Below are positions 46,349 to 54,379 of a stretch of DNA of 64,000 bases, one piece after another. Within the stretch, counting starts at the first letter, position 1; every line of letters begins with the position of its first letter. Location: contig CAVOGA010000001.1 in the NCBI GenBank assembly GCA_963695135.1, forward strand, positions 930,001 through 994,000, in the 5' to 3' direction. Source of the stretch: Marinihelvus sp963695135. GTDB lineage: Bacteria; Pseudomonadota; Gammaproteobacteria; Xanthomonadales; SZUA-36. The notes under the pieces are model-generated. The model was not told the DNA's origin. It searched no databases and saw only the letters and a program-made list of their open reading frames with translations. The position numbers and the translations under genes were made by a program.

Positions 46349-47780
46349 ATGATCCCTTTTCAACACAGTTACGCCGAACTGCCCGAGCATTTTTACGCCC
46401 CGGCAAAACCCGCCGGCTTTGCGGCGCCGGAGCTGCTGGCCTGGAATGCCCCGCTGGCTGCCCAGCTGGGCCTGGCCGGCCTGGGGGACGACCCGCAGCA
46501 GCTGGCGGCCTGGTTCAGCGGCAGTGAACCCCTGCCGGGCGCCAGGCCCATCTCCCAGGCTTATGCGGGTCACCAGTTCGGCCAGTTCGTACCGCAGCTG
46601 GGTGATGGCCGTGCGGCGCTGCTCGGCGAAGTGGTCGATGAGCAGGGCCGGCGCTGGGACATCCAGCTCAAAGGCGCGGGCCGCACGCCGTTTTCGCGCG
46701 GCGGTGACGGCAAATCCTCCCTTGGCCCGGTCATCCGCGAGTACGTGCTCAGCGAGGCCATGCACGCGCTGGGCGTGCCCACGACCCGCGCCCTGGCCGC
46801 CGTGGCAACGGGCGAACAGGTGCTGCGCAACCACGTGGAACCGGGCGGTGTATTCACCCGCGTCGCAAGCAGCCACGTGCGCATCGGGACCTTCGCCTAT
46901 TTCGCGGCGCGCAGTGACAAAGAAGCGCTGCAGCGCCTGGCCGATTACGTGATCGCGCGCCATTACCCGGCGGTCGCTGAAGACCCGAAGCCCTTGCTCG
47001 GGCTGTTCCGCGCCGTGATCGGGAAGCAGACCGCGCTGGTCGCGCACTGGATGTCGATCGGCTTTATTCACGGCGTGATGAACACGGACAACGTGTCCAT
47101 CAGCGGCGAGACCCTGGACTATGGCCCCTGCGCCTTCATGGACGAGTACCGCGCCGCCAAGGTGTTCAGCTCCATCGACCAGGGCGGCCGCTATGCCTAT
47201 CGCAACCAGCCCGGCATCCTGCACTGGAACCTGGCGCGCCTGGCCGAATGCCTGCTGCTGGTGGATGAGGACCTGGAGGGTTTCCAGGCGGCGCTGGACC
47301 AGGTGCCGGAGCGCTATGCAGACCCACTACCTGCCCCGCATGCGCCGCAAACTGGGCCTGACGCAGGCGCAGGACGATGATGCGGCGCTGGTCGAGGCCT
47401 TTCTCGAGCACCTCGAAGCAAAGGAGCTCGATTTCACCCTCAGCTTCCGCGCGCTGAGTTCGCGCCTTGCCGCCACGGATACCTCCGCGTTCGGCGACTG
47501 GGAGCATCGCTGGCGCCAGCGGCTTGCGCAGGAAGGCTTCGACCCGGCAACGCACGGCGCAGAACGCCGGCAGGAAATGGACGCCACCAACCCCCTGTTC
47601 ATTCCGCGCAATCACCAGGTGGAACGCGCCATCCAGGCCGCATTCCAGGGCGATTACACCGTGTTCCAGGAATTGAACGAGGTGCTGCGCCAGCCGTTCA
47701 GGGAACAGGAGCGGTTTGCCGCCTACGCGCTGGCGCCGGAGCCGGAGGAGCGCGTTATGCGCACGTTTTGCGGCACCTGA
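46349..47780 (+). CDS. selO: SelO, protein adenylyltransferase (pseudokinase fold), one frameshift near 47316
   Basis: About 477 residues after correction, equal to E. coli SelO. Kinase-fold motifs: QLKGAGRTPFSRGGDGKSSLGPVIREYV, the HWMSIGFIHGVMNTDN loop and LDYGPCAFMDEY. SelO transfers AMP from ATP to Ser/Thr/Tyr of proteins and is linked to redox homeostasis. The C-terminal RTFCGT is complete, with the penultimate-region Cys characteristic of bacterial SelO. The frame slips in PERY; removing one G gives PERYQTHYLPRMRRKLGL. Confidence 0.94.
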
Positions 47781-47894
47781 CCTGACCAGGGCTAGCGCCG
47801 CGCCGGCTTGCCTCCCGGCTCTTGACTCCCCATTGTAGGAAGCATCGGGCAGAATACCGGCTTCCCCGGCCCGCCCCCAGAGGACCCCTGGTTC

Positions 47895-48504
47895 ATGATC
47901 CTGATGATCGACAATTATGACTCCTTCACCTACAACCTGGTGCAGTACCTGGGTGAACTGGGTGCGGAAGTTGAAACCGTACGTAACGATGCCATCGACA
48001 CGGCGGGTATACGCGCCATGGCGCCTTCGGGAATCGTGATTTCCCCGGGGCCCTGTACGCCGGACGAGGCGGGGGTGAGCCTGGACGTGGTGCGGGACCT
48101 GGCAGGAACGATCCCGATACTGGGCGTGTGCCTGGGGCACCAGGCGATCGGCCAGGCCTTTGGTGGCAAGGTGATTCGCGCCGGGCGGGTCATGCACGGC
48201 AAGACCTCGATGATTCATCATGATGACCGGGGCGTTTTCAGCGGCCTGCCGCAACCCTTCGAGGCGACCCGCTACCACTCGCTGGTGGTTGAGCGGGAAT
48301 CGCTGCCGGATTGCCTGGAAGAATCCGCCTGGACCGAGCGCGAGGACGGCTACGCGCGGGGAGATCATGGGTCTGCGACATCGCGAACTGGACGTGGAAG
48401 GCGTGCAGTTTCACCCCGAATCCATTCTGACGCGCAGCGGCCATGACCTGCTGCGCAATTTCCTGGCCCGCGCGGCCGCAACGCAGCAAGTGGCAATCGC
48501 ATGA
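47895..48504 (+). CDS. trpG: TrpG/PabA, anthranilate synthase glutamine amidotransferase, one frameshift near 48355
   Basis: About 202 residues. Class I amidotransferase with nucleophile Cys in LGVCLGHQAIGQAFGG and His/Glu in VQFHPESI. The opening MILMIDNYDSFTYNLVQYL is diagnostic. The frame shifts in REDGYA: removing one C near 48355 gives YAGEIMGLRHRELDVEG. It overlaps trpD by 4 bases (ATGA). In gammaproteobacteria with one copy this subunit often serves both tryptophan and folate synthesis. Confidence 0.95.
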
Positions 48505-49538
48505 TGGATATCCGCAGCGCCCTGGCCAGGCTGGCCGATCACCAGGACCTGTCCACCGATGAAATGCGCGACGTGATGCGCCAGATCATGACCGGCGGGG
48601 CGGAGCAGGCGCAGATCGGCGCCTTCCTGATCGGCCTGCGCATGAAGGGCGAGACCGTGGATGAGATCACCGGCGCGGTGGAAATCATGCGCGAGCTCGC
48701 TTCCGGGGTGGAAGTGGAGGGCGAGCACCTCGTGGATATCGTGGGCACCGGCGGCGACGGGGCCAACCTGTTCAACGTGTCAACGGCCGCCACGCTGGTG
48801 GCCGCGGCCGGTGGCGCCCGCGTTGCCAAGCACGGCAACCGGTCCGTCTCATCGAGCTCCGGCAGCGCCGACCTGCTCGAGGAGGCCGGCGTGCGCCTGG
48901 ACCTGGACAGCGCGCAGGTCAGTGAATGCGTCCGGCGCCTGGGGGTCGGGTTCATGTTCGCGCCCATGCACCATTCGGCCATGCGCCACGCGATTGGTCC
49001 GCGCAAGGCGCTGGGCATCCGCACCATTTTCAATATCCTCGGCCCCATGACCAACCCGGCCGGGGTCGAACGCATGGTCATCGGTGTCTATGACCCGGGC
49101 CTTTGCCGCCCGGTGGCGGAGGTGCTGGGGCGGCTGGGCGCCAAACATGCCCTGGTGGTCCACGCCGAGGACGGGCTGGATGAAATCAGCGTCGCGGCGC
49201 CGACCCGCACCGTGGAATACGTCGACGGCGAAATTTTCGAAAACACGCTCTACCCGGTGAACTTCGCCGCCGAGGCGGATGACCTGGCGGGCCTGGAAGT
49301 GGACGGCGCCGCGGCATCCCTGGCCCTGATCCGCGCGGCGTTGGGGCCGGAAGCGGAACGCGATGCGGCTGCCCGGAAGGCAGTCAACATGATTGCCCTG
49401 AATGCCGGCGCCGCCCTGTACGTGGCCGGCGTATCGCCGGACCTGATGTCCGGCGTGGCGTTTGCCCGGGAAATAATCGACAGCGGTGATGCGCTGGCGC
49501 GGCTGGATGCGCTGGCGGAACTGAGCCAGGCGCTGTGA
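48501..49538 (+). CDS. trpD: TrpD, anthranilate phosphoribosyltransferase
   Basis: 345 residues, intact. PRPP/anthranilate motifs: VDIVGTGGDGANLFNVST, KHGNRSVSSSSGSADLLE and FNILGPMTNPAG. It joins anthranilate to phosphoribosyl pyrophosphate. It overlaps trpG before it and trpC after it by 4 bases each, a translationally coupled trpGDC block. Confidence 0.97.
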   Translation: MMDIRSALARLADHQDLSTDEMRDVMRQIMTGGAEQAQIGAFLIGLRMKGETVDEITGAVEIMRELASGVEVEGEHLVDIVGTGGDGANLFNVSTAATLVAAAGGARVAKHGNRSVSSSSGSADLLEEAGVRLDLDSAQVSECVRRLGVGFMFAPMHHSAMRHAIGPRKALGIRTIFNILGPMTNPAGVERMVIGVYDPGLCRPVAEVLGRLGAKHALVVHAEDGLDEISVAAPTRTVEYVDGEIFENTLYPVNFAAEADDLAGLEVDGAAASLALIRAALGPEAERDAAARKAVNMIALNAGAALYVAGVSPDLMSGVAFAREIIDSGDALARLDALAELSQAL

Positions 49539-50347
49539 GCGGCATCCCGTCGGTCCTCGGGCAGATTCTCGAGACCAAGCAGGAAGAAGTCGCGCGCGGC
49601 AAGGCCTTCGTGTCGTCCGCGGAATTGGCGGCGCAGGTGGCGGATCTGCCGCCGGTGCGCGGTTTCGCGGCCGCCCTCACGCAGGCCGCCAGTGACGGTA
49701 CCGGGGTCATCGCCGAGGTCAAGAAGGCCTCCCCCTCCGCCGGCGTGATCCGGCCGGACTTCCGCCCCGCCGAAATTGCCGCCAGCTATGAGCGCGGCGG
49801 CGCTGCCTGCCTCTCCGTACTGACCGACGAGTCCTATTTTCACGGTCACCGGGATTACCTGGCCGAGGCCCGGGACGCCTGCAGCCTGCCGGTGTTGCGC
49901 AAGGATTTCATGGTCGACCCCTGGCAAATCGTCGAATCCCGTTGCCTGGGGGCGGACTGCATCCTGCTGATTGTCGCGGCGCTGGACGATGCGCTGCTGC
50001 AGGATCTCCACGGCCACGCCCGGGAACTGGGCCTGGATGTGCTGGCCGAGGTGCACGACGAGGCGGAACTGGAGCGGGCGCTGGTCCTGGACGGCGCGCT
50101 GCTGGGCGTGAACAACCGCAACCTGCACAATTTCACCACCTCCCTGGACACCAGCCTGCGCCTGAAGGCGCTGCTGCCGCCTGAACGGCTGCTGGTCACC
50201 GAGTCGGGAATCCGCACCCCGGCGGACGTGGCGCGGCTGCGCGCCGGGGACATCCATGCCTTCCTGGTCGGTGAGGCCTTCATGCGTGCGCCGGATCCCG
50301 GGCAGGCGCTGCAGGCCCTGTTTTTCCAGGACGCCATCGCGCGCTAG
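49535..50347 (+). CDS. trpC: TrpC, indole-3-glycerol phosphate synthase
   Basis: 270 residues from GTG 49535. TIM-barrel motifs IAEVKKASPSAGVIRPDF, SVLTDESYFHGH, VLRKDFMVDPWQI, LGVNNRNLHNF and VTESGIRTPADV. It is monofunctional, without a fused TrpF domain. It closes the trpGDC operon; trpF and trpAB are not in the window. Confidence 0.97.
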   Translation: MSGIPSVLGQILETKQEEVARGKAFVSSAELAAQVADLPPVRGFAAALTQAASDGTGVIAEVKKASPSAGVIRPDFRPAEIAASYERGGAACLSVLTDESYFHGHRDYLAEARDACSLPVLRKDFMVDPWQIVESRCLGADCILLIVAALDDALLQDLHGHARELGLDVLAEVHDEAELERALVLDGALLGVNNRNLHNFTTSLDTSLRLKALLPPERLLVTESGIRTPADVARLRAGDIHAFLVGEAFMRAPDPGQALQALFFQDAIAR

Positions 50348-50357
50348 AATCGTGGGC

Positions 50358-51126
50358 ATGACACTTCGAGCCCTGCTTCTGCTGTTGTTGCTGCTGCCCG
50401 CCGGCGCCCCGCAGGCGGATGACGGCATACCGAAAACCAAGCGCTGGCATGAGCCCTTCGTGACCCTGCTGGACGTTGATTTTGTCAACACGGGCTTCCA
50501 GGCGCGCTGGGAATATTTTCATTGTGGTTGTGGCGACATCCTGGTGCGCATGGAGCAGACCGCCCCGGACGGGGTCCTGACCGGCGAGATGCTGCTGATT
50601 GACGGCCAGGTCATTGCCGCGCGCGGCATGGTCAGCCTCAGTCCGGACCTGGAGCCGATGCTGCAGCCGCCGTCCATCATGCTGCACCTGGCTTTCGCGC
50701 TGCTGGAAAAAGGCGCCCCGCGGGGCCCCGCCAGGGTCACGGAGCGGCAAACGCTGGATGCGGGCTCCATGCAGGAAACGCTGAACCTCAACTCCGGGAT
50801 GGTCACCGGCACCTTCAAGGCGCCCTGGCGCGTCGAAGGCGAGGTCTGGCCGTCGGGTGACGGCCAGCGGCGTTTTGAAATGCAGTTCGAGTTCGCCAAC
50901 CCGCTGGAGGGTGAGCCGGACAACCGCACCTCGTTCCGGTTTACCGGGGGGCAGGACTATCGCCGCGACGACTTTCCCTTCCCGGGCAGCCTGTCCCTGG
51001 AGGGGTGGAAGGTTCAGTGGATTTCGAAAGGCGAGGTCGTCGCCAGTGATGCGCCGGAAGGGCTGACCCTCGGGCGCGCTCCGGGAGGAGGCCCTGGCCC
51101 TGAGTGCTCCTGCCGCGGCCGAATGA
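50358..51126 (+). CDS. Exported protein of unknown function, probable frameshift near 51078
   Basis: ATG 50358 begins a signal peptide (MTLRALLLLLLLLPAGAPQADD). The mature part is beta-rich (about 25-240), with FHCGCGDILVRMEQTAPDGVLTGEMLLIDG. I do not recognise the family. The uncorrected frame ends at 51167 with a Pro/Gly-rich tail; removing one base near 51078 instead gives GALREEALALSAPAAAE and a stop at 51126, which looks more natural. It follows trpC by 10 bases and converges with coq7. Confidence 0.75.
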
Positions 51127-51154
51127 GCCCGGCGCCCGCTGCGGAAAGCGTTGA

Positions 51155-51796
51155 TCAGAACCGGTAGGCGACCGCCTTCATGAAATCCGCAGCCGTGCGC
51201 ATCAGGCGCTTCACCGGCGCCGGCAACTCGCTGGCCCCGGAAGCCTCCGCCATGGCGGCGTGCTCCGCCTCGTCAATTTTCATCTGCGAGAGGATCGCCC
51301 GGCTGCGCGCGTCCGCGGCGGGCAGTTGCTCAATGTGTTCCTCGAGGTGCGCCTCGACCTGGTTTTCCGTTTCCTTCAGAAACCCGAGACTCCAGCCGTC
51401 CCCGGCCATGCCCGCGGCCGCGCCGAGGGCGAAGGAGCCGGCGTACCACAGCGGATTAAAGACGCTCGGCTTGCTGTCCAGTTCGTCAAGGCGTTCCTGG
51501 CACCAGGCCAGGTGATCGATCTCTTCCTCCGCCGCCCGGGCCATTTCCTCGCGGACCAGCGGGCTGCGCGCGGTTGCGGCCTGGCCGGCATACAGCGCCT
51601 GGGCGCATACCTCGCCGGTGTGATTGATGCGCATCAGGCCGGCCACGTGACGGTGCGCTTCCCCGTCAAGCTGCGCCGCCGGCTCGTCGCCGGCCGGGTT
51701 GGGCCGCCGCGCGGTCGGAACCTCGCCGCCGGCCGCGCGCAGCGCCTGGTCGAGGGTGCTGATCAATCGGTCCACGGTCGTCAGATGTCTGTCCAT
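51155..51796 (-). CDS. coq7: Coq7, 3-demethoxyubiquinol hydroxylase
   Basis: 213 residues from ATG 51796. Diiron carboxylate ligands in INHTGEVCAQALY, EEEIDHLAWC, HLEEHIEQLP and DEAEHAAMAE. It hydroxylates the C6 position of the quinone ring late in ubiquinone synthesis, replacing UbiF, and is an inner-membrane-associated monooxygenase. With ubiE, ubiJ and ubiB at the other end of the window it shows a Coq7-type rather than UbiF-type pathway. Confidence 0.95.
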   Translation of the reverse strand: MDRHLTTVDRLISTLDQALRAAGGEVPTARRPNPAGDEPAAQLDGEAHRHVAGLMRINHTGEVCAQALYAGQAATARSPLVREEMARAAEEEIDHLAWCQERLDELDSKPSVFNPLWYAGSFALGAAAGMAGDGWSLGFLKETENQVEAHLEEHIEQLPAADARSRAILSQMKIDEAEHAAMAEASGASELPAPVKRLMRTAADFMKAVAYRF

Positions 51797-51861
51797 GCGG
51801 TCTAAAGTGACGGCTTGGCGGTCAATTTGCAATCCCCGCCAATTACCCCCATAAATCGCCC

Positions 51862-52176
51862 ATGGGCTACTACAAACACCACGTATTTTTCTGCACCAAT
51901 GTGCGCGAGGAAGGCGCTGACCGGCCGAGCTGCGGCCGCTGCGGCAGCGACGACCTGCGCGCCCATGCGAAAAACCGCATCAAGGAGCTGGGCATGAAAG
52001 GCGAGGGCGGCGTGCGCATCAACAGCGCCGGCTGCCTGGATCGTTGCGAGGAGGGCCCGGCGTGCGTGGTTTACCCGGAAGGCGTCTGGTACACGTTCGT
52101 GGACGAGGAAGACATCGATGAAATTATCGACGAGCACCTCGTCGCCGGCCGTGTCGTGGACCGCTTAACGATCTGA
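51862..52176 (+). CDS. Thioredoxin-like [2Fe-2S] ferredoxin
   Basis: 104 residues. Opens YYKHHVFFCTNVREEG, with Cys in FFCTN, CGRCGSDD and AGCLDRCEEGP; this Cys spacing and the GPACVVYPEGVWY strand match the thioredoxin-like [2Fe-2S] ferredoxin family (related to NuoE and Aquifex Fd4). Electron-transfer partner unknown. It lies divergent from coq7, 65 bases apart. Confidence 0.9.
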   Translation: MGYYKHHVFFCTNVREEGADRPSCGRCGSDDLRAHAKNRIKELGMKGEGGVRINSAGCLDRCEEGPACVVYPEGVWYTFVDEEDIDEIIDEHLVAGRVVDRLTI

Positions 52177-52247
52177 TTTGACCATCCGGGGCGCCGGCCA
52201 TATGCTGCCCGCCGGGTTGCCCGGGCGTTTTTATATGCGCTCAGGTG

Positions 52248-52276
52248 TTGAAACTGGCGCCCCGAATCAGTAGAAT
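52248..52276 (+). promoter_or_regulatory. Sigma-70 promoter of rplM-rpsI
   Basis: TTGAAA (52248-52253), 17-base spacer, TAGAAT (52271-52276), near consensus in both boxes. The predicted start is around 52283, so the mRNA begins with the hairpin at 52287-52307. Confidence 0.75.
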
Positions 52277-52286
52277 TCCCGCCCTT

Positions 52287-52307
52287 CACCCGTGAGCGGG
52301 TGTTTTT
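52287..52307 (+). promoter_or_regulatory. rplM leader hairpin with U tract (attenuator-like)
   Basis: CACCCG, loop TGAG, CGGGTG followed by TTTTT, ending 28 bases before the rplM ATG. It has intrinsic-terminator form but lies inside the 5' leader just after the predicted start, where ribosomal protein L13 autoregulatory leaders are known in several bacteria. Confidence 0.55.
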
Positions 52308-52335
52308 GTATGTATGAATGTCAGGGAACACTGCA

Positions 52336-52764
52336 ATGAAGACTTTTTCTGCGAAATCGCAGGACGTCAGGCGCGAATGGCACCTGGTGGACGCGACGGA
52401 TAAAACGCTGGGCCGTTTGGCCACCGAGCTGGCTCTGCGCCTGCGTGGCAAGCACAAGCCCATCTATACCCCGCACGTCGATACCGGTGACTACATCGTT
52501 GTAGTGAATGCCGAGAAGATCCGTGTGACGGGCAACAAGCTGGAAGACAAAATCTACCACCACCACACCGGTTATATCGGCAACCTCAAGTCCGAGCCGC
52601 TGGGCAAGCTGATGCAGCGTGCGCCGGAGCGGGCGATTGAGCGCGCCGTGAAGGGCATGCTGCCCAAGAACAAGCTGGGACGCGCCATGTACAAGAAATT
52701 GCACGTGTACGCGGGTCCTGAACACCCCCATGCCGCCCAGCAGCCTGCTGCGCTGGAACTCTGA
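52336..52764 (+). CDS. rplM: Ribosomal protein L13
   Basis: 142 residues. Family motifs MKTFSAKSQDVRREWHLVDA, LGRLATELALRLRGKHKPIYTPH and GMLPKNKLGRAMYKKLHVY. Assembles early in the 50S subunit. It is in an operon with rpsI, 24 bases downstream. Confidence 0.98.
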   Translation: MKTFSAKSQDVRREWHLVDATDKTLGRLATELALRLRGKHKPIYTPHVDTGDYIVVVNAEKIRVTGNKLEDKIYHHHTGYIGNLKSEPLGKLMQRAPERAIERAVKGMLPKNKLGRAMYKKLHVYAGPEHPHAAQQPAALEL

Positions 52765-52788
52765 GCGCAGATCAAGGAGAGATAAGTA

Positions 52789-53181
52789 ATGGCAACCGAA
52801 CAATTCTACGGCACCGGCCGGCGCAAAAGCTCCACGGCCCGCGTTTACATGACGAAGGGCACCGGTAAGATCACCGTCAACGACAAGCCGCTGGACAGCT
52901 TTTTCGGACGTCCGACCAACTGCATGGTCGTCCGTCAGCCGCTTGAGAAGCTCACCATGGCCGACCAGTTCGACATCAACTGCCAGGTCAAGGGTGGCGG
53001 CACCACCGGCCAGGCCGGCGCGATCCGCCTGGGCCTGTCCCGCGCGCTGCTGGAATACGACGCAGAGCTCCGCAAAGACCTGCGCGCCTTCGGTTTCCTG
53101 ACCCGCGACGCCCGCGAAGTCGAGCGTAAAAAGGTCGGTCTGCACAAAGCCCGCAAGGCCACGCAGTACAGCAAACGCTGA
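52789..53181 (+). CDS. rpsI: Ribosomal protein S9
   Basis: 130 residues, ending with the SKR-type basic tail (ARKATQYSKR) that reaches the P-site tRNA. YGTGRRKSSTARV and QAGAIRLGLSRALL are family motifs. SD AAGGAGAG at 52775-52782. Confidence 0.98.
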   Translation: MATEQFYGTGRRKSSTARVYMTKGTGKITVNDKPLDSFFGRPTNCMVVRQPLEKLTMADQFDINCQVKGGGTTGQAGAIRLGLSRALLEYDAELRKDLRAFGFLTRDAREVERKKVGLHKARKATQYSKR

Positions 53182-53204
53182 TCACCCTGCACGATCCGTT
53201 TTAT

Positions 53205-53278
53205 TGGGGGATCGTCTAGTGGTAGGACTACGGACTCTGACTCCGTCAGCGGGGGTTCGAATCCCTCTCCCCCAGCCA
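53205..53278 (+). tRNA. tRNA-Gln (CTG anticodon)
   Basis: Acceptor TGGGGGA/TCCCCCA, D-arm TCTAGTGGTAGGA, anticodon stem ACGGA/TCCGT with loop CTCTGAC (anticodon CTG), T-arm GGGGGTTCGAATCCCTC, discriminator G and encoded CCA (53276-53278). The U1-A72 pair is typical of tRNA-Gln. Confidence 0.95.
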
Positions 53279-53317
53279 AAAACAGAAAAGCCGCCTCCGG
53301 GCGGCTTTTCTGTTTTT
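53278..53317 (+). terminator. Intrinsic terminator after tRNA-Gln
   Basis: An 18-bp perfect stem, AAAAACAGAAAAGCCGCC pairing with GGCGGCTTTTCTGTTTTT around loop TCCG. It starts at the last base of the tRNA CCA. The A/T arms let it work in both directions. Confidence 0.9.
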
Positions 53318-53361
53318 AACTGCGGGAGGCCGGGATTAGAACCCTGGCGGCGCAGCCGCCT
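53289..53361. repeat. 73-bp direct repeat, copy 1
   Basis: Starts inside the terminator (AGCCGCCTCCGGGC) and ends GGCGCAGCCGCCT. Copy 2 at 53481-53553 has the same length and differs at two bases (TA versus CG). It includes GGGATTAGAACCC, which resembles a mutated T-arm on the minus strand. Confidence 0.85.
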
Positions 53362-53463
53362 GCGGGGTTCGAAAAATTTGCCGGGAGCAAATTTTCACGA
53401 GCGTAGCGAGCCCGCAGGGCGCGGCCCAGGGATGGGCCGCGTAATCCCTCTCCCTCTCCCCCA
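53362..53463. repeat. Split tRNA 3'-end-like sequence with a two-hairpin insert
   Basis: GCGGGGTTCGA (53362-53372) and AATCCCTCTCCC...CCCCA (53443-53463) together look like a tRNA T-arm and acceptor end. Between them is a 70-base insert with two perfect 9-bp hairpins: AAAATTTGC/GCAAATTTT (53373-53395) and CGCGGCCCA/TGGGCCGCG (53420-53441). Confidence 0.6.
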
Positions 53464-53479
53464 ACGTCACGCATAAAAC

Positions 53480-53508
53480 AAGCCGCCTCCGGGCGGCTTT
53501 TCTGTTTT
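53480..53508 (+). terminator. Second copy of the tRNA-Gln terminator hairpin
   Basis: AAGCCGCC, loop TCCG, GGCGGCTT followed by TTCTGTTTT. The lower A/T stem has decayed relative to copy 1. A third, more decayed copy (GCCGCCTCCAGGCAGCTTTCC) begins near 53547. Confidence 0.6.
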
Positions 53509-53553
53509 CGACTGCGGGAGGCCGGGATTAGAACCCTGGCGGCGCAGCCGCCT
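53481..53553. repeat. 73-bp direct repeat, copy 2
   Basis: Same sequence as 53289-53361 except for two adjacent bases, offset by 192 bases. With the split T-arm between them it forms a duplicated block downstream of tRNA-Gln. Confidence 0.85.
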
Positions 53554-53643
53554 CCAGGCAGCTTTCCAGTTTTCACCCGGGCCAGGCGAATCAAACCCCC
53601 GAAGCCGGTAGACTAGGGCTCCCTTAATTTCCTCAAGAGCCCT

Positions 53644-54366
53644 ATGAGCAACCAACTGGCAATCATTACCGGAACCAGTTCAGGAATCGGCGCAGCGCTG
53701 GCGGCTGAACTGCTGCGCAGGCAGTGGCTGGTCCTCGGTATCGCCCGCCGGGAGGTGAGTTTCTCCGAAGCCGGCTATCTTCACGTGCAGGCGGACCTGG
53801 CGGATCCGGGGGTTCTCTCGCCCCTGGCCTCGCGCATTGAGGCGGAGCTGGCGTTTCACAGCATTGATCGACTGGCCCTGGTCAACAATGCCGCTTCCCC
53901 TGGTCAGACCAGGGCGTACGGCGCCCAGAAGGCCGCCGCCACCTACCGCAATATCGCGACCAACCTGTCCGCACCGATGGCCCTGATGGACCTGGCGGTT
54001 CGCCTGCGCCCCGAGGGCGCCAGGTTGCGCGTGATCAACGTGTCTTCCGGCCTGGCCTATCGACCCCTGGCGGCTGCCGCGGACTATTGCGCCAGCAAGG
54101 CCGGGCTGCACATGGCGGGCGAAGTCCTGGCGGAGGAAGCGCACCCGTCAACGGCGGTGTTGTCCTATGCGCCGGGCATAGTCGACACGGCCATGCAGGA
54201 GACGCTGCGCGGACAGCCGGAGGACGAATTCCGTTCCGTGGGCGTGTTTCGGGCCATGCACGAAGAGGGCCGCCTGGCCGATGCGGCAGATGTGATTGGG
54301 CCCATGGTGCGATTTCTTGAAGACGAGACGATCAGCGGATTCCACGTCGAACGTTTTGAGCCCTGA
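53644..54366 (+). CDS. Short-chain dehydrogenase/reductase (sepiapterin reductase-like)
   Basis: 240 residues. NAD(P) motif GTSSGIGAAL (TGxxxGIG), NNAA, catalytic Ser in INVSSGLAYR and Tyr/Lys in ADYCASKAG. The overall form (LAIITGTSSGIG start, LSYAPGIVDTAMQ) is closest to sepiapterin reductase-like or benzil reductase-like SDRs. Substrate unknown. It converges with the aminotransferase at 54380. Confidence 0.92.
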   Translation: MSNQLAIITGTSSGIGAALAAELLRRQWLVLGIARREVSFSEAGYLHVQADLADPGVLSPLASRIEAELAFHSIDRLALVNNAASPGQTRAYGAQKAAATYRNIATNLSAPMALMDLAVRLRPEGARLRVINVSSGLAYRPLAAAADYCASKAGLHMAGEVLAEEAHPSTAVLSYAPGIVDTAMQETLRGQPEDEFRSVGVFRAMHEEGRLADAADVIGPMVRFLEDETISGFHVERFEP

Positions 54367-54379
54367 TCGCGGGGCCTGA

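Noticed and set aside
47822..47855. Sigma-70 promoter TTGACT...CAGAAT for trpGDC
   Set aside because: The spacer is 22 bases, outside the working range.
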